From Rarobacter incanus (lineage in GTDB: Bacteria; Actinomycetota; Actinomycetes; Actinomycetales; Cellulomonadaceae), in contig NZ_VFNV01000001.1 of NCBI RefSeq assembly GCF_006715765.1, forward strand, positions 2,170,001-2,234,000: a stretch of DNA of 64,000 nucleotides, read 5' to 3'. The notes under the pieces are model-generated. The model saw nothing but the letters and a program-made list of their open reading frames with translations. It ran no database searches and was not told the origin of the DNA. The translations under genes and the position numbers were made by a program. Below, in pieces: positions 20,223-29,342 of this stretch. Each line of letters begins with the position of its first letter. The first letter of the stretch is position 1.

Positions 20223-21500
20223 CTAGCCCTTTGCGGCCGCCACCAGCGCCTTTTGGAACGCTGCCAGATCCGTCTTTTGCGTTGCAAAGTCGGCGACGGC
20301 CGCCGTTATCGCGTCCAACTCCGTGGGCGCGGCAGCAGCCCCGTGGGCCAGCGACGACACGATGGTGTTGTCCTTGAAGTCCTTGATCGCGCCCTGTTGA
20401 TACTCGGAAAACTCCGACGGATCGGCGTCAGTGCGGGCAGGGATCGAGCCCTTTGCCTTGTTGAAGGCCACCTGGCCGTCAAGCGAGCCAACCGTCTCGA
20501 GCCAGGCTTTGGAACCTTCCGGGTGCGGCGCCCCGACAGGAAGAGTAAATGAGTCAGCCAGGTAGTCGAACACTCCTGCTGTGCCAGGGACAGGCGAATA
20601 CAGCACATCCGAGCCGAGTTTCGCGCCATCATTTTCCAGTTCGGCCGCAGCCCAGTCGCCCATGACGTTGAATCCTGCCTTGCCGTCCTTTAGGAGCGCA
20701 AGCGCCTGCGGCCACTCCAGCTCGTCCCGGTTTGAATTGGACAGCTCCAGGAGCTTTTGGAAGTTTTGCAGCGAAGCCCTAACCTGAGAACCACCCCAAT
20801 TGGTGGTGCCGTCCCACAGGCCGTTGTAGCCCTTGACCCCGAGGTCGGCCAGCAATGTCGTTTCGAGCAACTGCACCTGAGTCCAAGACTGTCCGAGCGC
20901 CAGCGGGGTCTTGCCCGTCTTCTTTATGGCCTCTAGCGCCTTGATCCAATCGGCGGTCGTGGAGTAGGTGGCTTTCGGGTCTAAACCGGCGGTCTTGAGG
21001 ACATCGGGATTGATCCACACCATGTTGGCCCGGTGAATGTTGGCCGGGATGGAATATATCTTGTCCCGCACCGTCAGCTGGCTGATCAGATCGGCGGGGA
21101 ATACGTCGCGCAGGCCCCACTCGTCGTAAAGAGATGACAGGTCCTCGATCTGTCCCCGCTTGACGTAATCGACCACCGCGGCGCCCGCGTGTGATTGGAA
21201 GCTGTCCGGCGGGTCATACTCGCTGAGGCGTTCGGCCAGCACCTGTGTGGCGTTGGATCCTGCACCGCCGGCGACGGTTGCGTTGACGAACTGCACGTTC
21301 GGGTGCTGCTTATTGAAAACGGCAACAAGAGCGTCGAGGCCCGCCTTCTCCGAACCCTCAGTCCACCAAGAGAACACCTCCGCCTCGGTGGTCTGGGTCG
21401 CCGCCGACTGCTCGGTATCGCCCGACGCGCACCCGGCGATCCCCAGCGATGTGACCATAGCTGCTGCGAGCGCTACGCCGCGCACCCATTTCCTTGTCAT
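20223..21500 (-). CDS. ABC transporter sugar-binding lipoprotein (family 1 SBP)
   Basis: A 425-residue extracellular solute-binding lipoprotein that would deliver a sugar to an ABC importer. The ATG at 21500 has GGAGG upstream; a TTG two codons earlier abuts the GGAGG and is unlikely. The signal peptide ends in lipobox LGIAGC, with lipidated Cys24. The mature protein has family 1 SBP features: FSWWTEGSEKAGLDALVAVFNKQHPNVQF, SIPANIHRANMVWINPDVLKTAGLD, and GKAGFNVMGDWAAAELE. No permease or ATPase gene lies in the window, so it is an orphan that must use distant membrane components. The nearby GH3 and GH18 enzymes make an oligosaccharide ligand plausible but unproven. Confidence 0.9.
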   Translation of the reverse strand: MTRKWVRGVALAAAMVTSLGIAGCASGDTEQSAATQTTEAEVFSWWTEGSEKAGLDALVAVFNKQHPNVQFVNATVAGGAGSNATQVLAERLSEYDPPDSFQSHAGAAVVDYVKRGQIEDLSSLYDEWGLRDVFPADLISQLTVRDKIYSIPANIHRANMVWINPDVLKTAGLDPKATYSTTADWIKALEAIKKTGKTPLALGQSWTQVQLLETTLLADLGVKGYNGLWDGTTNWGGSQVRASLQNFQKLLELSNSNRDELEWPQALALLKDGKAGFNVMGDWAAAELENDGAKLGSDVLYSPVPGTAGVFDYLADSFTLPVGAPHPEGSKAWLETVGSLDGQVAFNKAKGSIPARTDADPSEFSEYQQGAIKDFKDNTIVSSLAHGAAAAPTELDAITAAVADFATQKTDLAAFQKALVAAAKG

Positions 21501-21677
21501 GCCCAACCTCCGACTCTCCGGTCAACGCAGTATCCATCGCGCCATTGCGGTGGTGACGGGCCGATACGGGGGTACCGCTCCTGCGTTCGTCCAGCGCAGC
21601 GATGTTATTACTGAGGGTATCGGTCTTTAGCGTCCTCGTCTAAAACCGTCGCGCGAGGTGGCGGGTGAAATCGGCAC

Positions 21678-22535
21678 CTATTTGAAGACGACCGTGCGCT
21701 GTCCATTGAGAAGCACGCGGTGTTCGGCGTGCCACCTGACGGCGCGGGCCAGAACTCGTCGCTCAACGTCTTGGCCCAACGTCACCAGTTCCTCCGCGGA
21801 ACGACCGTGGTCGACACGCTCGACGTCCTGCTCGATGATGGGCCCCTCATCAAGGTCGCCGGTGACGTAATGGGACGTCGCTCCGATGAGCTTGACCCCC
21901 CGCGCATGCGCCTGGTGGTACGGTTTGGCGCCCTTGAAACTCGGCAAGAACGAGTGGTGAATGTTGATAACGCGGCCCGAAAGCTCGCTGCAAAGCTCAT
22001 CGGAGAGGATCTGCATGTAACGCGCCAGCACCACAAGTTCGACGTCGAGGTCATTCACCAAGCGGACGAGCTCGCGTTCGGCCTCCGTCTTCGTTTCCTT
22101 GGATACCGGTAGATAGATGAATGGGACCTCATAGAAGTCGGCGAGCGGCTTGAGGTCCATGTGATTCGCAACGACTGCGGCGACCTCGATGGGGATGTCG
22201 CCGGCGCGCTGGCGGAAGAGCAGATCGTTCAGGCAGTGAGCCGCCTTGGAAACCATGATGATCGTGCGCACGGGGCGCCCGGCAGCGTCCAAGCGCCATG
22301 TCATATCGAATTCTTCGGCTACCGGGGCCAACGCCACGGATATTCGATTCGCATCGGTGGTGGTCGCCACCTCGACCCGCATAAAAAAGGTGTTGGTGAG
22401 CGGGTCCCCGAACTGCTGCGATTCCGTAATGTTGCCGTTGTGCTGTGCCAGGACCCCGGTCACCGCATGGACGATCCCGGGGCGGTCCGGGCACGATAGC
22501 GTCAGGACCCAGTGCTGCGTTGATTCGTTGCTCAC
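21678..22535 (-). CDS. purU: Formyltetrahydrofolate deformylase
   Basis: Hydrolyses 10-formyl-THF to formate and THF. Protein of 285 residues: an N-terminal ACT domain (about 8-90; LTLSCPDRPGIVHAVTGVLAQHNGNITESQQF) and a formyltransferase-like domain with NHMDLKPLADFYEVPF, the catalytic Asn-His in VINIHHSFLPSFKGAKPYHQA and Asp in TGDLDEGPII. I chose GTG 22535 (MSNESTQHWVL), the last start before the ACT domain. No Shine-Dalgarno is visible, but TACCCT lies eight bases upstream, fitting a leaderless message. It sits beside the riboswitch-controlled glyA-folD unit, which uses the same cofactor pool. Confidence 0.94.
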   Translation of the reverse strand: MSNESTQHWVLTLSCPDRPGIVHAVTGVLAQHNGNITESQQFGDPLTNTFFMRVEVATTTDANRISVALAPVAEEFDMTWRLDAAGRPVRTIIMVSKAAHCLNDLLFRQRAGDIPIEVAAVVANHMDLKPLADFYEVPFIYLPVSKETKTEAERELVRLVNDLDVELVVLARYMQILSDELCSELSGRVINIHHSFLPSFKGAKPYHQAHARGVKLIGATSHYVTGDLDEGPIIEQDVERVDHGRSAEELVTLGQDVERRVLARAVRWHAEHRVLLNGQRTVVFK

Positions 22536-22670
22536 AGAGGTCAAGGGTAGCCGTGTTGGGTGGCAAACGTCGCGTTGCCCATCACGCGCGCCACATGCGG
22601 CGCCGCGATTACCGCCCGGCACCCGCGGTCCCGGGTGTATTTCCCCGACAAATAGTGCGAATATAGGTCC

Positions 22671-23177
22671 ATGAGCGACGCGACTGACGGGCCAATGGAG
22701 ATCCGAATCGAGCCGATCGAGGTTTCGCATGCGGGGGAGCTTCTCACGTTGCGGCGTGCTGCTTTTGTGACCGAAGCGCAGGCTTACGGCGATCCAAATA
22801 TCCCGCCGCTCACCCAGACATTGTCGCAGTTGCGCGAAGATCTGCAACGTTCTGACGTCGTGACGCTGGGGGCCTGGCTCGGGCATCGCCTGATAGGTTC
22901 GGTCCGCGTCGAATTCGAGGGGGACAAGGCGACCCTCGGGCGGCTGGCCGTTGCGCCGGACCAGCAGGGCAGGGGCGTGGGCACTCAGCTGATGTTCGCG
23001 ATCCTTCCGCATCTTCCGGAAACAACGACCGAAATCTGGGTTTTCACCGGCAAGGATTCGAAGCAGAACATAGCTATGTATCAGGATCAAGGCTACGAAT
23101 ACCAGCACGACGAGGTTGCCGGACGCTTGACCTACGCCTATTTGCGAAAGATCCTGGCCGACCAGGGCGTCGATTAG
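22671..23177 (+). CDS. GNAT family N-acetyltransferase
   Basis: A 168-residue acetyl-CoA-dependent acetyltransferase of unknown substrate. The acetyl-CoA-binding motif A is LGRLAVAPDQQGRGVGTQLM (about 89-108), with the Q-x-x-G-x-G loop intact. The C-terminal part NIAMYQDQGYEYQHDE is the usual motif B region. Divergent from purU with 135 bases between. The ATG at 22671 has no good ribosome-binding site, so the start could differ by a few codons. Confidence 0.88.
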   Translation: MSDATDGPMEIRIEPIEVSHAGELLTLRRAAFVTEAQAYGDPNIPPLTQTLSQLREDLQRSDVVTLGAWLGHRLIGSVRVEFEGDKATLGRLAVAPDQQGRGVGTQLMFAILPHLPETTTEIWVFTGKDSKQNIAMYQDQGYEYQHDEVAGRLTYAYLRKILADQGVD

Positions 23178-23252
23178 TTTCGTTTATTTACGGACGAGTT
23201 CTCCGTGCCCGTGCCACTGCCGCCGAAGAGGTAAGTGTCGTAGCATAGTGCA

Positions 23253-23342
23253 GGTCGCAACTGGCGCATGAGGTGGATCACCACCAGGGAGCGACGTTGA
23301 GTGTGCCGATCGTAGGTCGTTCGCCTGGGCCGACGGTCACGT
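23253..23342 (+). ncRNA. ZTP (pfl) riboswitch upstream of glyA-folD
   Basis: The glyA leader contains GTCGCAACTGGCG, GAGGTGG, a short loop, CCACCAGGGAGCGAC (23253-23295) and, after a variable linker, GTCGTTCGCCTGGGCCGAC (23318-23336). These are the two conserved halves of the ZTP aptamer, with GTCGC/GCGAC closing the first helix and GTCG/CGAC the second. A possible -10 box TAGCAT is at 23241-23246. This is the second copy in the window, the other preceding purH. The 60 bases to the glyA start hold no evident T-tract, so control may be translational or Rho-dependent. Confidence 0.9.
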
Positions 23343-23403
23343 GCCAGACCGATTTGTCGTGTCTACGTGGCCGCAGCCACGAGGGACCTAACGAGGAGTA
23401 AAC

Positions 23404-24702
23404 GTGAGCGAAGCGAACGCCCAAAACCCCCTACTCAACGCAAACATCGCCGACTTGGATCCAGAAATCGCCGCCGTCCTCGACGGAGAACTGGGCCGCC
23501 AGCGCGATTACCTAGAGATGATCGCGTCCGAGAACTTTGTTCCGCGCGCCGTGCTACAGGCACAGGGTTCGGTTTTGACCAACAAGTACGCTGAGGGATA
23601 CCCGGGCCGCCGATACTACGGCGGCTGCGAAGAAGTTGACGTGGCCGAAGAACTAGCCATCGAACGGGCCAAGGCGCTGTTCGGGGCGAAGTTCGCTAAC
23701 GTGCAACCGCACTCCGGTGCGACCGCGAACGCCGCCGTTTTGCACGCGATTGCGCGGCCCGGCGACACCCTGTTGGGCCTGTCGTTGGACCAGGGCGGTC
23801 ACCTGACCCACGGCATGAAGATCAACTTCTCCGGGCGCCTTTACGACATCGTTGCCTACGGTGTGGACCCGGAGACGTCGCTGATTGACATGGAAGAGGT
23901 GCGGCGCCTCGCCCTCGAGCACAAGCCGAAGGTCATCATCGCCGGTTGGTCGGCTTACCCCCGCCACGTTGATTTCGCAAAGTTCCGCGAGATTGCCGAT
24001 GAGGTTGGGGCGTACCTGTGGGTCGACATGGCGCACTTCGCGGGGCTGGTCGCAGCCGGCCTGCACCCCAGCCCGGTTCCGTACGCCGATGTGGTTTCCT
24101 CGACTGCGCACAAGACGTTGGGCGGGCCTCGTTCTGGTTTCATCCTGACCAACGATGAGGCGCTGGCGAAGAAGATCAACTCCGCGGTATTCCCGGGCCA
24201 GCAGGGCGGGCCGCTGATGCACGTGATCGCCGCGAAGGCTATCGCTTTCAAGGTCGCGGCCGGCGAGGACTTCCGCGATCGGCAGGCGCGCACGCTGCGC
24301 GGCGCCTCGCTCATCGCCGATCGGCTGATCGCGAAGGACGTCGCGGATGCGGGCATCGCTGTGCGTTCGGGGGGAACCGACGTGCACCTGGTGCTGGTCG
24401 ACTTGCGCGACGCCGCCATCGACGGCAAGCAGGCCGAGGATCTGCTGCACGAGGTCGGTATCACCGTCAACCGCAACGCGGTTCCGAACGACCCGCGTCC
24501 GCCGATGGTGACTTCGGGTTTGCGTATCGGTACCCCGGCGCTCGCCACGCGCGGGTTTGGGGACGAGCAGTTTACTGAGGTTGCCGACATCATCGCGATC
24601 ACGCTCCGTGACGGCGCCAACGCCGACGTTGCGGCGCTGCGCGCCCGCGTCGCGGCCCTCACAGCGCAATTCCCGCTGTACCCGGGCCTTGCGCAGTACT
24701 GA
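23404..24702 (+). CDS. glyA: Serine hydroxymethyltransferase
   Basis: Converts serine and THF to glycine and 5,10-methylene-THF using PLP, the main entry of one-carbon units. Starts at GTG 23404 after GAGGAG; 432 residues. Signatures are the N-terminal [50 protein letters not shown], and the PLP-lysine motif [15 protein letters not shown] with Lys237. It is the first gene of a riboswitch-controlled unit with folD, which starts 12 bases after its stop. Confidence 0.97.
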   Translation: MSEANAQNPLLNANIADLDPEIAAVLDGELGRQRDYLEMIASENFVPRAVLQAQGSVLTNKYAEGYPGRRYYGGCEEVDVAEELAIERAKALFGAKFANVQPHSGATANAAVLHAIARPGDTLLGLSLDQGGHLTHGMKINFSGRLYDIVAYGVDPETSLIDMEEVRRLALEHKPKVIIAGWSAYPRHVDFAKFREIADEVGAYLWVDMAHFAGLVAAGLHPSPVPYADVVSSTAHKTLGGPRSGFILTNDEALAKKINSAVFPGQQGGPLMHVIAAKAIAFKVAAGEDFRDRQARTLRGASLIADRLIAKDVADAGIAVRSGGTDVHLVLVDLRDAAIDGKQAEDLLHEVGITVNRNAVPNDPRPPMVTSGLRIGTPALATRGFGDEQFTEVADIIAITLRDGANADVAALRARVAALTAQFPLYPGLAQY

Positions 24703-24714
24703 GCGGGGTCTAAA

Positions 24715-25599
24715 ATGACGGCGAACGTTCTAGATGGCAAGGCGACGGCCGCGACCATCAAGGCGGAACTGGCGGATAGAGTCGCGGCGCTACGGGATCG
24801 CGGGACTGAGCCGGGTCTCGGCACGTTGCTGGTGGGGCAGGACCCCGGAAGCAAGTGGTATGTCGCGGGTAAGCACCGCGATTGCGCCGAGGTCGGAATA
24901 CGCTCGATCCGCGAGGATTTACCCGAGACGGCGACCCAAGACGAGATCGAGGCCGCGGTCACGAGGCTGAACAACGACCCCGCATGCACGGGCTATATCG
25001 TGCAGTTGCCGCTCCCGAAGGGAATCGACACCAACAGGGTGCTGGAACTGATCGATCCTGACAAGGACGCAGACGGACTGCACCCGACGAACCTGGGGCG
25101 GTTAGTTCTGCGTGGCTCGGGACCCATCACGTCTTCCTTGCCGTGCACTCCATTCGGGATCGTGGAATTGGTCGAAAGGCACGGCCTTTCCTGGGCCGGG
25201 AAGCACGTTGTCGTCGTTGGGCGCGGGGTTACCGTGGGACGGTCGATCGGGCTGCTGCTCACGCGCAAGGAGATCAATGCGACAGTCACTCTGACGCACA
25301 CCGGGACGCGTGATTTGCCGGCCCTACTGCGCCAGGCAGACGTCATCGTCGCCGCCGCCGGTTCGCCGGGAATCGTGTCCGCGGCGGACGTGAAGCCGGG
25401 GGCCATTGTCCTGGATGTCGGCGTTAGCCGCGCAACCGACCCTCAGACCGGGAAATCGGTGGTCGTTGGCGATGTCGATCCGGCGGCCGCCGAGGTGGCG
25501 GGCTGGCTTTCGCCCAACCCCGGAGGAGTGGGGCCGATGACTCGGGCGATGCTGTTGGTCAACGTGGTGGAGGCAGCCGAACGGCAGGCGGGACTTTAG
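24715..25599 (+). CDS. folD: Bifunctional methylene-THF dehydrogenase / methenyl-THF cyclohydrolase
   Basis: Oxidises 5,10-methylene-THF from GlyA to methenyl-THF and hydrolyses it to 10-formyl-THF, the donor used by PurN and PurH. Protein of 294 residues with the catalytic Tyr/Lys region [55 protein letters not shown], the NADP-binding [14 protein letters not shown] and the C-terminal [13 protein letters not shown]. Co-transcribed with glyA; a strong terminator follows at 25623. Confidence 0.97.
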   Translation: MTANVLDGKATAATIKAELADRVAALRDRGTEPGLGTLLVGQDPGSKWYVAGKHRDCAEVGIRSIREDLPETATQDEIEAAVTRLNNDPACTGYIVQLPLPKGIDTNRVLELIDPDKDADGLHPTNLGRLVLRGSGPITSSLPCTPFGIVELVERHGLSWAGKHVVVVGRGVTVGRSIGLLLTRKEINATVTLTHTGTRDLPALLRQADVIVAAAGSPGIVSAADVKPGAIVLDVGVSRATDPQTGKSVVVGDVDPAAAEVAGWLSPNPGGVGPMTRAMLLVNVVEAAERQAGL

Positions 25600-25622
25600 C
25601 AGTAAGGGCGTGCCGCGCATGT

Positions 25623-25669
25623 GAGAAGGCCTTGGGCCGGGTTTTTCATCCCCGGCCCAAGGCCTTCTC
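25623..25669. terminator. bidirectional terminator between folD and the chitinase gene
   Basis: Perfect 19-bp stem (25623-25641 with 25651-25669; arms begin GAGAAGGCC and end GGCCTTCTC) around a 9-base loop, between convergent genes whose stops are 24 and 17 bases away. Confidence 0.9.
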
Positions 25670-25685
25670 CGCATGGATCCGCGGG

Positions 25686-28325
25686 CTACCTCACACGGAT
25701 TTTAGTGCTGATTTTGGCGCTGCTGATGTTCTTATTGCCCCGTATCGACAGCTTGATTCTTCCCTTCTTTGTCGCGTTCTTTACCGCGATGGTGGTTTGC
25801 CACTTCCCCTTGACCAAGCGGAGCTTTCCCTTGCCAATCTGCTTCCCGTTGACGCTGGCTTTGACGGTGCCGCGCAGGTTGGCGTTGCGCGGCGCGGTGA
25901 AGACGACACGGATCCGCCTGACCGTCCCGCGTTTGATCGCGCGCTTCTTGCCCTTTCCCAGGGCTCGCTGCTTCGCAATGACGGCCTTGGCCTTCTTGAC
26001 TCGGACGATCAGAGTTTTTGAGAACGAGGCCCCCGTCTTCGGTGTCACCGTCACCCGCAGTGGATAGGTGTTGGCATCGAGGCCGCGGTCAAGAACGAAC
26101 GAGGCCCTCCCGTCCTGCAGCCGCAGCGTCCGGTTCGCGCTCTTGGACCCGGCAGAGAGGCGCACGGTGATCGAGCCCTCGACCGGCTTGCCGGATTCCG
26201 TGATCGCAAACGAAACGGTGTTGGTGCGTCCGTACGTCGCTGTCAGGCCCGCCACCACGGATCTGTAGTCCATGGTTACCCATTCGATCGTGGAATCGTT
26301 GTCGTTGCCGCCGGTGCCGCCGGTGTTGTCGTTGCCGCCGGTGCCGCCGGTGTTGTCGTTGCCGCCGGTGCCGCCGGTGTTGTCGTTGCCGCCGTTGCCG
26401 CCGGTGTTGTCGTTGCCGCCGTTGCCGCCGGTGTTGTCGTTGCCGCCGTTGCCGCCGGTGTTGTCGTTGCCGCCGTTGCCGCCGGTGTTGTCGTTGCCGC
26501 CGTTGTTACCGCCGTTGTTGCCGCCGTTGTTGCCGCCGGTGTTGTCGGTGCCGCCGTTGTTGCCGCCGGTGTTGTCGTTGCCGCCGTTGTTGCCGCCGGT
26601 GTTGTCGTTGCCGCCGTTGTTGCCGCCGGTGTCGGTGTTTCCCGCGTCGACGGGGCCCTGCTTGGCGGCGAGCAGTTTGGTATTCAGCGTCGAGATTAGT
26701 TCGTTGCGCTCATCGCCGGACAGCTCCCACCACATGCCGCCTCCCAGACCGTTGGCGACGATGTATGAAGCCTTTGCCGCTATCGACTCCTTGTTGTCGT
26801 AGGACCACCATGTCTTGGTTGACGCGTTGTAGCACCAGGCGGCGCCGGCCACCGGGTCAAAGGAATCCGTGCATGTCCCAGTGATGACGTCATAGTCTTC
26901 ATTTCCTGCTTCCCAGGTGCCATGGGCTGCCGTGTAGTTCCCGGATACCCAAGACTGATCGGAAGTGACGCCCGACCATCCGCGGCCGTAGGCGGCAAGA
27001 CCGATACCAAGTTGCGAAGGTGCGATCCCCTTCGACGTGTATTGCTTGACAGCCTTATCGATGCTGTACCGCTTGTCCGCCGCGCGATTGTCCTTTGGAT
27101 CGTCGTAGAGGTTTGCCTGATGTCCGTTCTTCGAAAGATCCCAGGTCCCCCAGAAGTCGTAGCCCTGGATGTTCCCGTAGTCGAAGTAATCGAACAGCTC
27201 TGGGTCATTCCAACCACCCGCGTTAATGTCAGCCGGGTTAGCGGGCAAGAATCCGGACAGCAAGTAGTGGCGGCCCGTTTGGTTCTCAAGGGCATCTAGT
27301 TGCGTGCGGAATTCCTTGAGCAGTGCTTTGAAATTCGCCTTGTCGTTGACGGGGTCAACGAAGTTCGAAGCCTCCCCGTTCGTGGAGCCTGGCCATTCCC
27401 AGTCGATATCGATTCCGTCGAAGATGCCGGCCGCAGCGCCGTCACCGCCGAAGCCATCGATGATTGGAACGTTGCCCTTGAGGTACAGATCGATGCATGA
27501 AGATACGAGTGCCTTCCTGGATGCATCCGTCGCCGCGGCCTTTGAGAAGTACTTGGAATAGGTCCACCCGCCGATCGAGATCATGACCTTGAGGTGTGGG
27601 TACTTCGCCTTGAGTTGCTTGAGCTGATTGAAGCTACCGGCTAGTGGCTGATTCCACGTATCGGCCGTGCCCGACACGGAATCACCGGCCGAATAGGTCT
27701 TGCCATAGTCCGCGAACGCGTCCCCTGCGCCTTCAGGGTGGCCTTCGCGTGCCTGTCCGTTCTTGATAAAGCACTTGTAGGTGTTGTTATCGATATTCGC
27801 GAACGAGTAGTTGATGTGCGTCAACTGCTTGGCGGCGCCGGAAGTGTCGACGTTCTTGACCGTAAACTTGCGACCGTAGACACCCCATTGAGCAAAGTAT
27901 CCGACATTGCGGTATCCGTTCAGAGCGGAGTCCGGTGCAGTCGTTCCACCCGTGCCGCCTGAACCCGATCCGTTGTTGGAACCGTCGCCCGATCCTGGCG
28001 TCGTCCCTCCACCGCTGCCGGGATCACCCGTGCATGCACCATTGTCTACCCATTGCTCGGCCTTTCCTGGGATATCGGTAGCACCTGCCCACCACTTCGC
28101 GGTGTAGGTATGCCCCTGATATGTGACCTGCGAGCCGCCGCTGTAGCTTCCCGTCGCGGCCCATGCGGGCGCCGTGCACGCTGCATCAGCGGCGGCAACT
28201 ACCGGCGCGGCGCTGCCAATTGCCGCGCCTGAACTGAGTGCGAGCGCTAATGCGGCAGCACCCGCGACGAGTACCTTCTTGTGCCTCGACCAGAGGGAGG
28301 CGTCGAGCTGAGTTGAACGAAACAT
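25686..28325 (-). CDS. Secreted GH18 chitinase with CBM5/12 and Lys-rich C-terminal domain
   Basis: Hydrolyses chitin outside the cell. The ATG at 28325 follows AAGGA; 879 residues. The signal peptide spans about 1-47. A CBM5/12 chitin-binding domain lies at 50-98 (CTAPAWAATGSYSGG ... EQWVDNGAC). A Gly/Ser/Thr linker leads to a GH18 barrel (about 135-555) with VMISIGGWTYSKYFS and the catalytic FDGIDIDWEWPG, proton donor Glu310. Then come ~115 residues of Gly/Asn repeats, and a ~200-residue C-terminal region ending in Lys/Arg-rich Ig-like sequence (RGTVKASVNGKQIGKGKLRL). That last module resembles the C-terminus of the GH3 enzyme. A TTGATATCGA motif lies 48 bases upstream. All catalytic residues are present. 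Confidence 0.95.
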   Translation of the reverse strand: MFRSTQLDASLWSRHKKVLVAGAAALALALSSGAAIGSAAPVVAAADAACTAPAWAATGSYSGGSQVTYQGHTYTAKWWAGATDIPGKAEQWVDNGACTGDPGSGGGTTPGSGDGSNNGSGSGGTGGTTAPDSALNGYRNVGYFAQWGVYGRKFTVKNVDTSGAAKQLTHINYSFANIDNNTYKCFIKNGQAREGHPEGAGDAFADYGKTYSAGDSVSGTADTWNQPLAGSFNQLKQLKAKYPHLKVMISIGGWTYSKYFSKAAATDASRKALVSSCIDLYLKGNVPIIDGFGGDGAAAGIFDGIDIDWEWPGSTNGEASNFVDPVNDKANFKALLKEFRTQLDALENQTGRHYLLSGFLPANPADINAGGWNDPELFDYFDYGNIQGYDFWGTWDLSKNGHQANLYDDPKDNRAADKRYSIDKAVKQYTSKGIAPSQLGIGLAAYGRGWSGVTSDQSWVSGNYTAAHGTWEAGNEDYDVITGTCTDSFDPVAGAAWCYNASTKTWWSYDNKESIAAKASYIVANGLGGGMWWELSGDERNELISTLNTKLLAAKQGPVDAGNTDTGGNNGGNDNTGGNNGGNDNTGGNNGGTDNTGGNNGGNNGGNNGGNDNTGGNGGNDNTGGNGGNDNTGGNGGNDNTGGNGGNDNTGGTGGNDNTGGTGGNDNTGGTGGNDNDSTIEWVTMDYRSVVAGLTATYGRTNTVSFAITESGKPVEGSITVRLSAGSKSANRTLRLQDGRASFVLDRGLDANTYPLRVTVTPKTGASFSKTLIVRVKKAKAVIAKQRALGKGKKRAIKRGTVRRIRVVFTAPRNANLRGTVKASVNGKQIGKGKLRLVKGKWQTTIAVKNATKKGRIKLSIRGNKNISSAKISTKIRVR
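26299..26640 (-). repeat. 27/30-bp minisatellite in the chitinase gene
   Basis: In-frame repeats encoding TGG(N/T)GGNDN (27 bp) and TGGNNGGNDN (30 bp), about twelve units. The first eight in plus-strand order have period 27. All units are multiples of three, so copy-number change would alter linker length without a frameshift. Confidence 0.95.
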
Positions 28326-28372
28326 AGCTTCCTTGCTATTCCTGAGTGCCCGCGTGCATGTCTTTTGCAGGC

Positions 28373-28386
28373 TCTTGATATCGACA
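28373..28386. promoter_or_regulatory. TTGATATCGA-type site upstream of the chitinase gene
   Basis: TCTTGATATCGACA, 48-61 bases before the chitinase start; one arm imperfect. Similar to the sucC and icd upstream palindromes. Confidence 0.4.
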
Positions 28387-28525
28387 TCGTTATGTTCACA
28401 CGCAGAACTAAACCTCGCATCCTGAAAGGGGCGCAAGGCGAATTTGACGATGCCGAGCAGCGCTCTGACCGTTCAACTTCTGAACTCATTTGCTTACCGC
28501 GACGCGTATCCGCGAGGATGTGACG

Positions 28526-29320
28526 GTGCTAAAAATCGCGACAATCAATGTCAATGGAATCCGTGCGGCGGCGAAGAGGGGCCTCGTCCCTTGGATAGAA
28601 ACGCAACGGCCAGATGTACTGCTCCTGCAAGAAGTGCGGGCAAATGACGACATCGTCGCCGACCTGCTACCCGGATGGAACATCGCGCATCAGGCGTGCC
28701 GGATCAAGGGGCGCGCGGGTGTGGCGATTGCCACCACGCTGGCGCTGGGCGACATTCGCACCGGGGCCCAAGACGAAGAGCCCGATGTTGATACGGGGCG
28801 CTGGATTGAGGCCGACATCATTACCCCGTCGGGTACTGCGCTCACGGTGGTGTCGGCCTACCTGCATTCCGGCACGGTTGGAACCATCAAAATGGACCAA
28901 AAATACGCGCACCTGGACGTTGTCACCGACCGCATGGCGCACCTGGCGCAGCGCGGGGGGAAATCGATCGTGGGTGGGGACATCAACATCGCCCACCACA
29001 ACGACGACATCAAGAACTGGAAGGGAAACCTGAAAGCGGCCGGATTCCTGCCGGAAGAGAGGGCCTACCTGGATCGCTGGTTCGACGAACTGGGATTCGT
29101 AGATGTCGGGCGGGCGGTTGCCGGCCCGGGTCCCGGCCCATACACCTGGTGGTCGTGGCGGGGCAAGGCATTCGACAACGATGCTGGGTGGCGCATCGAC
29201 TACCAGATAGCGACCCCGGAGCTGGCGGCGACGGTCAAGTCTGCTGTCGTGGATCGCGCGGCCGCATACGACCAGCGCTTTTCGGACCACGCCCCGCTGA
29301 TCGTCGAATACGACATCTAG
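28526..29320 (+). CDS. xthA: Exodeoxyribonuclease III
   Basis: AP endonuclease and 3'-5' exonuclease of base-excision repair. The start is taken at GTG 28526 (MLKIATINVNGIRAAAKRG), where homology begins, with GAGG upstream; 264 residues. Endonuclease/exonuclease/phosphatase motifs are NVNGIRAA, LLLQEVRA (metal-binding Glu), VSAYLHSG, VGGDINIAHHNDDI (catalytic Asp/Asn), WRIDYQIA and the final FSDHAPLIVEY (catalytic Asp-His). Divergent from the chitinase gene. Confidence 0.94.
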   Translation: MLKIATINVNGIRAAAKRGLVPWIETQRPDVLLLQEVRANDDIVADLLPGWNIAHQACRIKGRAGVAIATTLALGDIRTGAQDEEPDVDTGRWIEADIITPSGTALTVVSAYLHSGTVGTIKMDQKYAHLDVVTDRMAHLAQRGGKSIVGGDINIAHHNDDIKNWKGNLKAAGFLPEERAYLDRWFDELGFVDVGRAVAGPGPGPYTWWSWRGKAFDNDAGWRIDYQIATPELAATVKSAVVDRAAAYDQRFSDHAPLIVEYDI

Positions 29321-29342
29321 AGCGGCACGGGGGCGCCGCGCC

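Noticed and set aside
19637-20552. Open frames of 97-221 codons across the repeat array
   Set aside because: They translate the TCGA-phased repeats in several frames and have no start signals or recognisable domains.
22536-23108. N-terminal extension of PurU by 191 residues
   Set aside because: It overlaps the divergent GNAT gene and has no homology; the ACT domain begins right after GTG 22535.
23367-23594. 75-codon frame over the glyA start
   Set aside because: Out-of-frame with glyA and lies across its ribosome-binding site; no protein-like features.
26272-26802. Plus-strand frame rich in Leu/Pro (LSLPPVPPV repeats)
   Set aside because: Antisense of the chitinase Gly/Asn repeat; composition is entirely explained by it.
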